Assembly: GCA_030765055.1 (NCBI GenBank)
Contig: CM060950.1
Location: forward strand, 19,162,729 to 19,226,728
Direction: 5' to 3'
From: Mantis religiosa
Taxonomy: Eukaryota; Arthropoda; Insecta; Mantodea; Mantidae
Length of the DNA: 64,000 bases
Each line of letters opens with the position of its first letter. Positions within the stretch are counted from its first letter, which is position 1. The position numbers and the translations under genes were made by a program. The notes beneath the pieces are model-generated. The model was not told the origin of the DNA, did not search any database, and saw only the letters and a program-made list of their open reading frames with translations. This document shows, piece by piece, positions 56,845 to 64,000 of this stretch.

Positions 56845-57915
56845 TTGATAGATAGGGACAACATAAAAAATTCAATGCCACGGCCGGGATTTGAACCACG
56901 GATCTCCTGATTTCCGTCCAGTCGGTCTTATACGAGGGCTGTTCAATAAAGAATGATCATAATTTTTTTACCGACATAATTTTTCGCACTAAAATTCATT
57001 GTTATTATGCTCTGTTAGCTTAATGTGAAACAAACACGCCGTAGTAGTTTCATTGTTGGTACTCCTGGTTCCCGCCTGTGAAAACCAGGCAAGTTCGGAC
57101 AAGTTCGGTATTGCCTACCGCTGCAATGGAGGTAACATGTTAGAGTTGATGTTAGAGGAAGATCCGGAGTTTCTATCAAACGTAATCGCTGCTGATGAAA
57201 CTTGGCTACATCATTTTGATCTGAGAGCAAACACCAGAGCTCTGTGTGGAAATCTCCTTCATCACCAACTCCCAAAGAAAGCAAAAGTGGCTGCTTCTGC
57301 TGGGAAAGTTATGGTCATCTCATTTATTAAAATTCGTGGAATGCTTTATCAGCATGTTGTACCTGCACACACATCAGTAACTGGACAATACTACAGAGAT
57401 GTCCCGAAAACATTGCAAGTCCATATCAGTCGCTAAAGACCACATTTCCATGAAGCAGGCTGGATGCTGCACCACGATAATAGGCGGCCGCCTATTGCCA
57501 ATGTTGTTGCTGAATATCTTGCAAAAATCAACATTAAGTGCATACCTCACCCTCCCTATAGTCCGGATTTAGCCTCATGTGACTTTTTCTATTCCCTAAC
57601 TTGAAGAAACGCCTTCGTGAGAGGCATTATCCATCACCAGAAGCAGTGGTGAAGGCTGCGGAAGCGATTTTGAAGGATCTCTCAAAAACAGTTTCCAGCA
57701 TGTCTTTGAAGACTGGCAGAAACGTTGGGACAAGTGCGTCGCATTCATGGGAGACTATTTTGAGAAGGACCATCAAAATTATGAGGATGAGTAAAGGTAC
57801 ATTGTCAAAAAAATATTGATCATTCTTTATTGAACAGCCCTCGTACATTGAGCTACCATGGTCAACTTACCGTCATGACATTAAGCTCTTAGCTCTTCAT
57901 TTGACTCGTATATTT
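56845..57915 (-). mobile_element. SINE S2 split by a mariner insertion
   Basis: 56856-56930 (AAAAATTCAATGCCACGGCC, GATTTGAACCACGGATCTCC) continues at 57846-57915 (CATTGAGCTACCATGGTCAA). The two halves join across one TA, into which the mariner inserted. Confidence 0.85.
56933..57843 (+). mobile_element. mariner element nested in a SINE, internally deleted
   Basis: Perfect 27-bp inverted ends (CGAGGGCTGTTCAATAAAGA... at 56933; its complement ends at 57843) are bordered by TA at 56931-56932 and 57844-57845. Pieces in order: NVIAADETWLHHFD (first Asp region, about 57180), SAGKVMVISFIKIRGMLYQH, AGWMLHHDNRRPPIANVV (second Asp, about 57455-57505), HPPYSPDLASCDFF (third Asp, about 57550-57590), and a C-terminus at 57601-57800. 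The N-terminal HTH is missing and stops occur, but the perfect ends suggest a fairly late insertion. Confidence 0.9.
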
Positions 57916-57919
57916 CTCC

Positions 57920-58090
57920 GGTAAACCACTAGGGTAGCTCAATGGATAAGAGCGACTGGACGGAAACCAGGAGATCGTGGTTTAAATCCCGGCCGTGGCA
58001 TTGAATTTTTCATGTGGAATATCTATCAAAAGCCTTAGCCTATATACGGCTAGTGTGAAGAAATGATTAATTTCCATCAATTAACTAAAA
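57920..58090 (+). mobile_element. tRNA-derived SINE, family S2
   Basis: GTAGCTCAATGGATAAGAGC (A box), GTTTAAATCCCGG (B box), and the shared tail ATGATTAATTTCCATCAATT. The copy looks complete, and it is not a tRNA gene. Confidence 0.8.
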
Positions 58091-58231
58091 TGTATTTTGA
58101 TGTTGAAATGGACTCTGTTTTTGATGTTTCTGAAATATATATAGTGATTTTACTAGATTTTAAGGTAGCTATTACAGGTGACGAAGCCTATTGTAATTAT
58201 TGTAATTACTGAATGGTGAATAAATTAAATA

Positions 58232-58350
<119 letters not shown>

Positions 58351-58399
58351 CCACCACCATTCCACCATGCAGCGCCGAGACTTCCGCCAACACTTCTAC

Positions 58400-58625
58400 C
58401 CTGACAGAGACCACCAGGTAAGAGATGACATGAAATGATAATGGAGGGACAGGAAATCGTGGGGGGGGGGGGTGATTAACCTACCCAGCATTCGCTTGGT
58501 GACCGGAAACCCCCCCCTCCCGAAAAAAAACCATGGGACAGGTAGGTCGGCCACGGGAATCGAACCTGGACCTCGTGAATATGGCCCACAGACGAAACCG
58601 CCTGAGTCATTCCGTTTGGTCATCT
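58400..58625 (-). mobile_element. tRNA-derived SINE, family S6
   Basis: In reverse complement CTCAGGCGGTTTCGTCTGTG and GGTCCAGGTTCGATTCCCGT form a tRNA-like head matching the copy at 63690. The tail holds a G run near 58459-58471. Confidence 0.75.
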
Positions 58626-59424
58626 GAATATGTCTGATATTTCTGCTGAATTTTGACATATTCAATCTTCGTTCTGTGAAAGCAGGGTATCGTGTAGTGT
58701 GGCAGCGAGCGCATCATACGGATCTTCTTGTTTATCCCCCTCTATTTTCCTACAGCCAATTAGAGTTATGTCAAAATTCAAAATAATTAGTAGACTCGAC
58801 AACATATGTAATCGATAAATGCCCTCTGAGAACGCGGTCTTAAATTGCTTGGAAAAGATTCAGCATAGAGGGAACTAGTTCCGCGCGGCTGATTCACAAC
58901 AGCATCCCGTTTGCGGTAATTATGCAGCAGTGACGGACGGGTTAAACATCTGCGCATCATGTTTAATCTGCACTTGGTAGAAACATGATTTCATATGAAC
59001 AGTTCGTAAAAGCGCTGAGAAACATAAAAAAGCTACACTACTATTACTTTTCAACCTTTTTATCCTACATAGAAAGGAAATTGCAATTGTAGATTTTCGC
59101 AGGTAGTTTGCAGCGTGAAAAGTCTCGAACGCTTTTAGGAATAATCTCGGTTTACTTTAAACCAATGGAGAGACACTGGTGGGAGTAATAGTTCAAAGGT
59201 AAAGTTGTCTTTGCTGACATTGCCTAAGATTTGAGCATAGAGCGAATTACTGGAGAACGCTTCAAATCCCGAGGGTTTGTCAGTTACTTGAGGTATAAGC
59301 CCATTGCGCACCCCATGTGCTGAATGGCTTACCGAATATGGAATACCACTTTTATTGACAAAGTTTTAGTTTTGGGGTTAAATGCTTGCACATTTATTAA
59401 TGAAGACTGATGCTTTGTGTAGGT
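58626..59424. other. CpG-rich unclassified segment
   Basis: Compared with the rest of the window CpG is frequent (GCAGCGAGCGCATCATACGG, TTCCGCGCGGCTGATTC). No reading frame, promoter motif or repeat was recognised. It could be a young transposon or an unmethylated element. Confidence 0.35.
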
Positions 59425-59930
59425 TTACATCTGCCGACAACTTTGGAATTGTTTATAATTATAATTCCACAGAAAAAAGGACATCTTATGAAAATGTGCA
59501 TTTTTTGGTCCACTGAAAATAGGGTGGTAATATGGTACACCTGTATCTCTAAAGATAAAGTGGTTTAATTTGCAGAAATCACACACATAATCTTCTTTTT
59601 TGGCAGCTGCACATTCTACATGTGCCCACATATTACATATAACACATTTAATCCAGGCTTTACCACTGCTATCTTCGGAAAATCTTGTTTCACAAAACAG
59701 GCACAACGTATCTCCATCATCAGGTTTGTGCCTAGTTCCGTCAAGTCGGTGTCATCATCTGGAACACAAACAACTTCCTCGCTGTCAGATGATGAAAATT
59801 TGTCCACTCCCATGTTTCTTTTGGGTTTTGGTCGGTTACTTTTCTTTCCTTTAATGGACTTATTCCTTTTTGGTTTTGGTTTAGTTTCTGACTTCCCTGT
59901 TGATGTCGAAGAATGATTTACTACCGATGA
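59425..59930 (-). pseudogene. Zinc-finger tail of a pogo/Tigger- or jerky-type transposase, frameshifted
   Basis: Starting near 59920 the minus strand reads SSTSTGKSETKPKPKRNKSI, then KGKKSNRPKPKRNMGVDKFS, SSDSEEVV and PDDDTDLTE. After a frame change near 59715 it reads LCLFCETRFSEDSSGKAWIK, CVICNMWAHVECA and YVCDFC. The basic linker looks nuclear-localising. The C-x2-C...C-x2-C...H-x2-C...C-x2-C pattern is PHD-like and occurs at the end of many insect pogo/jerky transposases. No DDE domain is present here. A host PHD-finger exon is the alternative, but the frameshift argues against it. Confidence 0.5.
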
Positions 59931-60886
59931 CTCCTAGTACTGGGCTGGCAGAGCATTGTTTTCATAACGACCATAGAGCCAATTTTCGGAGACGACCATT
60001 TTGACAATATGCAACAGTTACTGGGAGCGGAGAATTAAGGAGACGTTGGCCATTTCCTCCGAAAGGAGCACGCTTAATCGTGACGCTGGATTTCAGTTCA
60101 GCTTCTCTTGGAAACCGGCCTTGAAAATGGAAATCCGTCGATTTAAGAAGCACAGATCAATACAGCTTGATAATCAAGTTAAGCATTTGCGTTTCTTTAT
60201 CCCAGTTAATTTTCTATACTCACACCATCTCCTGACCTGGCATTTAATTTACTGAAAACAGTCTTTTATTCAGTAACGCGAATTTTGATAGTGTTTTGTC
60301 TTTGTTTATATTTGTGTTATATCCAGTGTTTCATTTGTGGTTATAACATTTAACAAATATCCTGATGATGGGAGAGATGCACACTCCCAAAACGAAGATT
60401 TCTAATCGTCTTTTCACCTGGCTTGCTTCCCGAGAACAACTTGAGCATATTCGTGGCCAGGAATGCTTCAGGTCTTATTTTCTAATGGATGATTTGCAGA
60501 ACAGTTTATAGAGGAGGGGTAGATAACTCAGTGCATAAGTATTGTATGGGACAGAAAGCAATCACTATATATGTCGATTCCAAAAACATCCCCAGACACG
60601 GAAAGCTCCAGTAGCAATTCTAGACGAGTTTACAAACTTTTATTCATTAGCGTACATTGACGCACACCTTTAAAGACGCCCCTGCAGGAACAACCTATCA
60701 CAAGCATCAGTTGCGAATAACAATGAATTACAAAATGGCAGATCTACACAGCGGGACCAATTGGATTAAAATATTCAGCCAACTCAGGTTTTCGTTGTAC
60801 AGCGATGTCAAAAAGTGCTAAGAATGAGGTAGATTGTTTACGCTTCTGTACAAATTACAGCAGTTTTTAGCTCTTACAGTAATTAT
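59931..60886. other. Unclassified DNA with PLE-like trace
   Basis: Apart from the hammerhead-like motif at 60361 nothing was identified. CpG remains frequent around 60000-60130. Confidence 0.4.
60361..60398 (+). ncRNA. Weak hammerhead-like motif
   Basis: CCTGATGATGGGAG...CTCCCAAAACGAAG has a CUGAUGA core, extra U and a five-pair helix II (GGGAG/CTCCC). G12 of GAAA is replaced by A and helix III is unclear. It is probably a decayed PLE end. Confidence 0.25.
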
Positions 60887-61378
60887 TGTGACTTCATGAG
60901 TTGGTAGAATCTAAAGTTTTGTTTGCAGAAATTTAAAACACTCCTTATTGCAGTAAAAAGACGCTTTGTACAATCCTTGCCGCAGGAAAATGACGTGACA
61001 TTGACACACAGCAGTGTTCAAGGTCGTCTCGTTTGCCCGACAACTGTAGCTCTAATGCACAACTACAACTAACTGATTTTCACACTCTGCCGCTATTTAT
61101 ATCACCCAGTCATTGTTCTAGAATGCGCTAGATTTTCCGAGAACAATCGCGGCGGCAACAGAAAGACGGAAATATCCAAACATTTCTCTGTCTCTTTCTC
61201 ATTCTGTTTCTTTCTCTCTCTCGGCAAGCGTCCAGTTTGGCGCGCCACTATCTGCCTCTTTCTTTCCTGTCCACGCGTACAGCTCTGGCTTTGCGGCGGC
61301 TCCAACCAATACTGCGATCGGTGATATAATGGTGGATGCATTTTTTTCCCCGTAGGGTGTTTCCCCACTCTACGACCA
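60887..61378 (-). mobile_element. Solo LTR, Gypsy-like family
   Basis: TGTGACTTCATGAGTTGGTA to CTACGACCA, bordered by TTAT on both sides (60883-60886, 61379-61382). TTTATATC near 61093 and a CT-rich part near 61185-61265 follow the layout of the LTRs at 15501 and 61732. No internal region is attached. Confidence 0.65.
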
Positions 61379-61731
61379 TTATCGTGTCCATCGCCTCTGG
61401 TGAGCATAAGTTCCTTTCAGAGTCATGGGACCAGCCAACGGCGGTTTGTGTGCTGCGGCAGGACGCTGGAATTTGGCACTGAAAATGTTTCTTCCAGGCG
61501 TTTGGTGGGACTGTTGGGAGATGTCTCGATTATCTTGGGACCGCCGGGTAGCCAATGGCTTAGGTAGAGCTAATCGAAATCAGGATCGGTGCTATGTTTC
61601 GATCGTGCTTCCTAGGGCATATCGACCTCAAAAGAAACACACTTCCTTAATATGTCATATATTATAACATGTAACAGCACTTCACATTCTTGCTACCGCC
61701 AACGTTGAAATTCCCCACTGACTCTCAATAT
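61379..61731. other. Unclassified DNA between two solo LTRs
   Basis: 353 bp, moderately GC-rich. No Gypsy coding motif was recognised, so the two LTRs are probably independent insertions. Confidence 0.45.
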
Positions 61732-62100
61732 TGTGACTTTGTGGGTTCGTAAAATTAAAAGTATAGAAATTCAAAATGTTTTTTTATTTACGTAGAAAGA
61801 CAATTCGTATAGCCCTTTGCAGTAGTAGAATTACATAACATACAAAAAACGAACCTTCAAGGTCGTCTGCTCACACATCCATTCAGCTGCACACTACAAC
61901 TGTCCATTGACAACTGACTAGCAAACCTCCTTGTCGCTTATTTGTACCCGAGCCATTGTTTCTCGAAAGTTGCCGAAGCTTCACGAACTTTCACGACACA
62001 GCGAGAGATTCCAGACTACCTCCGTCTCTTTCCCTCTCGGCAAGTGTCAGCGCTAGCGCGCGCATGGTCGTGGCTTTGGACACTTTCTGTCTCCTTTCCC

Positions 62101-62171
<71 letters not shown>

Positions 62172-62218
62172 CGTTGGTCTACGCGGGGCAGCCATCAGCA
62201 AAACAATGTCTGACAACA
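61732..62218 (-). mobile_element. Solo LTR with internal (CT)n
   Basis: TGTGACTTTGTGGGTTCGTA to TGACAACA, bordered by ATAT (61728-61731, 62219-62222). Its first 20 bases are nearly those of the Gypsy LTRs at 19427 and 21137. The (CT)n lies in what would be U3. Confidence 0.7.
62102..62169. repeat. (CT)n microsatellite
   Basis: About 34 uninterrupted CT units inside the solo LTR. Confidence 0.95.
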
Positions 62219-62222
62219 ATAT

Positions 62223-62910
62223 AGAGTTTAGAAAATAAAATAATGATTGGTGTGTAGATAATTTATTGCAGTTGTAAATTCACTAGAAAAAAATAGCTAT
62301 AGCTGTATGTTTAAAATATTATAATTTTTTATGATTTGTAATTAATTTTATGATCCCTTGTGTATAAAATTGATATGTCATTCCATTTAAACGTTATTTA
62401 AGATCGTGTGTTAAGTTTACTTGTAGTTTCTAAGAATTGTACACATTAAAACGCTTAACATTCTTATTTTTTAATGTATTGATGCAAAACGTTCATTGGG
62501 CGTGAAAACCCTCTTGATTTGGCATAGAGGCCTCGTTACAAAGTCTGAGGTTCTTTTACTTGCTTTAAATCTACGGCACTGGACTACCGGCTTTACTTCT
62601 CTTCCGAAGTAAGCCAGGCTAAGGACTTTTGCACCCGAAAATATCTATCATCTTCCTCCGCGTTTGCACCCATGACTTCAGGAATGAGAGGTTAGCATGT
62701 TGCTACTAGACCATTCTTTTTTGTTGATTTTTTATTTCAATTGCTCAGCACAGTTGGTGCTATACAAATTGTGGAGCTATATACATAATATACATAATAA
62801 AATTAAAGTATACAGGGAAAGAGGATACTCATATTAGAGTCCTCAAGCAAACTGGTCTGATTAGTGTGAGTATAAATTAAATAACTTCCTCATTACAGAA
62901 TAAATAAACA
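62223..62910. other. Unclassified DNA
   Basis: 62760-62910 is probably the AT-rich 3' region of the adjoining LINE. The rest was not identified. Confidence 0.4.
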
Positions 62911-63560
62911 TTATAGAAATAAAATATCCTGTGGCAAGCGTGCCTTCAGTCTTGGTGCAGCATCAAGACGACGTCCCAGTTGAAACAATAAACCACGTGA
63001 TACATAAGGAAGGTGAGGAAAGAATCTGCTTGTCGTTATAGAGATGTACTCATTAATGCTGATTATGTCCAATTCTCTATGCAGCTGTGCATTCCGGATG
63101 TACCACGGGGCGTTCATAGACAATACTAGTATCCTGTTTTGAAACACCTGGAGTTGGTGAATATGAGTAGGTGAAGCACATCGCCATACAGGACTGGCAT
63201 GATGGAGTATATAAATAACTAACCCAGCAGCAGCAAGAGCTATTTCCGGGTTAAGCCCTACCGCACGGCTGCTAAGTTCTCCAACTCTGCCCATCACAGG
63301 CACCATGAGCGGTGGGTGGCACTGGAGGGTGAAGCGTGGTTGCGCTCTTTGCAATCAGGGGCTTCTACTTCTCAGAGAGCCAGCGAGGCTAAGTAGAACC
63401 TGAACCAGGGCTCCCATCTGGATAAAATCCCCACTCCAATACTGGTAACCGAACCGAGTCTTTCACTTGGTGTGTAGCAGTGGCGCCACAGCGCTAAGAA
63501 AATGAACGGAGGAATAGCATAGTCTGCATATAAATGTCGTAAGCAAAACTGTGCAGCAAA
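62911..63560 (-). mobile_element. LINE fragment, Jockey-like ORF2 C-terminus
   Basis: The minus-strand frame 63354-62911 reads VIYILHHASPVWRCASPTHI, then HQLQVFQNRILVLSMNAPWY and IRNAQLHREL. This is the Y...ASPVW, LQ--QN--L, APWY-RN--LH-DL pattern of Jockey-type LINEs downstream of the RT. The start is blurred by a frameshift near 63355-63400. Confidence 0.75.
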
Positions 63561-63689
63561 ACACATGCAATATACCATTATGGAAAACGCGTTGTTAAAA
63601 AATGGAATAGTACTGAACCTTTTAGAACAGAAGTTTGGACGCTGGTTAAACAAAATATACCTACTTCATAATTCAAGCTCTACCTAGCG

Positions 63690-64000
63690 GGCTGGCTCAG
63701 GTGGTTTTGTCTGTGGTCCGCATTCGGGAGGTCCAGGTTCGATTCCCGTGCCTACCTGACCCACAGGTTCTTTCGGTGATTGTCCCGGGTCCTAGGCGAA
63801 TGCTGGGTAGGTAAATTACATCTCCCGAATGTCCTGTCCCTCTATTTCATCTCCATTATCATTTCGCTGTTTCAAAACAGGTATGGGCGGGAGACTCGGC
63901 ATGCTCCTGGTAAACATTTCCACCGTTAGCACGGTTTCCGGTCTCCAGGCCGGCCTAGCGCGCCGTTTCAGGATCACGGTGGGTCGGATGCTGGCTGCAT
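63690..64000 (+). mobile_element. tRNA-derived SINE, family S6, running to the window edge
   Basis: GGCTGGCTCAGGTGGTTTTG (A box) and GGTCCAGGTTCGATTCCCGT (B box) make a tRNA-like head. The body TGATTGTCCCGGGTCCTAGG and on matches 58400-58625 in reverse. The 3' part beyond 63880 (GTATGGGCGGGAGACTCGGC) may be another repeat and is cut by the window end. Confidence 0.7.

Noticed and set aside
57930..57990. tRNA gene candidates at this and similar sites (15640, 16300, 34870, 34990, 54590, 56050, 63700)
   Set aside because: They have A and B boxes but continue into shared SINE bodies, several with TSDs, and occur in multiple copies. They are SINE heads, not tRNA genes.
61942..62238. Ser-Leu repeat frame
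   Set aside because: Translation of the (CT)n tract in a solo LTR.

Overview
The window looks like nuclear DNA from an arthropod, most likely an insect with a large, repeat-rich genome. The SINE and transposon repertoire would fit a polyneopteran such as a cockroach or termite, but that placement is inference. The DNA is AT-rich and intron-dominated. I see no bacterial operon, no CRISPR array and no convincing free-standing tRNA or rRNA gene.

Host gene. One plus-strand gene runs through the left half. Three exons chain with matching splice phases: A 3308-4025, B 8413-10011 and C 18510 to about 18740. Together they encode about 849 residues of low-complexity, Ser/Arg/Glu-rich protein. Exon B carries an ERIxRYKxERRxxLxEKY-type motif that I associate with the N-terminal half of supervillin. 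The gelsolin and headpiece domains are not seen. Exon C runs into an in-frame stop six bases before a much better splice donor, so its true end is unclear. Three weaker phase-0 continuations are listed (28580-28624, 33798-33890, 36439-36525). Everything else is intron or flank filled with transposons.

Mobile elements, left to right. 1-1650 old Penelope-like element (PLE); 1723-2433 inverted-repeat element holding a TSD-flanked hairpin; 4646-4884 SINE; 5640-6800 Gypsy remnant; 6830-7330 PLE piece; 7463-8082 PLE flanked by inverted arms; 10451-11955 Tc1-like; 12600-12890 PLE arm; 13360-13735 Tc1-like; 14153-15289 pogo-like; 15501-16206 solo LTR carrying a SINE; 17300-17480 LINE RNase H piece; 19427-21711 very young, internally deleted Gypsy element; 22423-25840 LINE interrupted by about 650 bp of perfect (ATT)n; 26471-26835 short retroposon; 28367-28487 foldback; 31077-32347 mariner; 34690-35318 SINEs; 37460-39828 pogo-like; 43240-44142 mariner; 44819-46270 piggyBac-like; 46808-47778 and 49173-49738 PLEs; 48540-48990 pogo/jerky-like; 52553-55498 a PLE inside a 473/480-bp direct duplication; 55905-56370 nested SINEs; 56933-57843 mariner inside a SINE; 59425-59930 transposase-type zinc-finger tail; 60887-62218 two solo LTRs; 62911-63560 LINE; 63690 to the end SINE.

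Most distinctive signals. (1) Several PLE arms carry hammerhead-ribozyme-like cores. Two fold completely, with five perfect helix-I pairs, and related copies show covariation in helix III. (2) A Gypsy element has LTRs that read as identical over 575 bp and a single open reading frame fusing Gag coiled coil, an RNase H piece and an integrase zinc-binding piece. (3) One PLE insertion sits between two copies of a 473-480 bp segment whose edges coincide exactly with the element ends. All family assignments come from motif reading without database searches.
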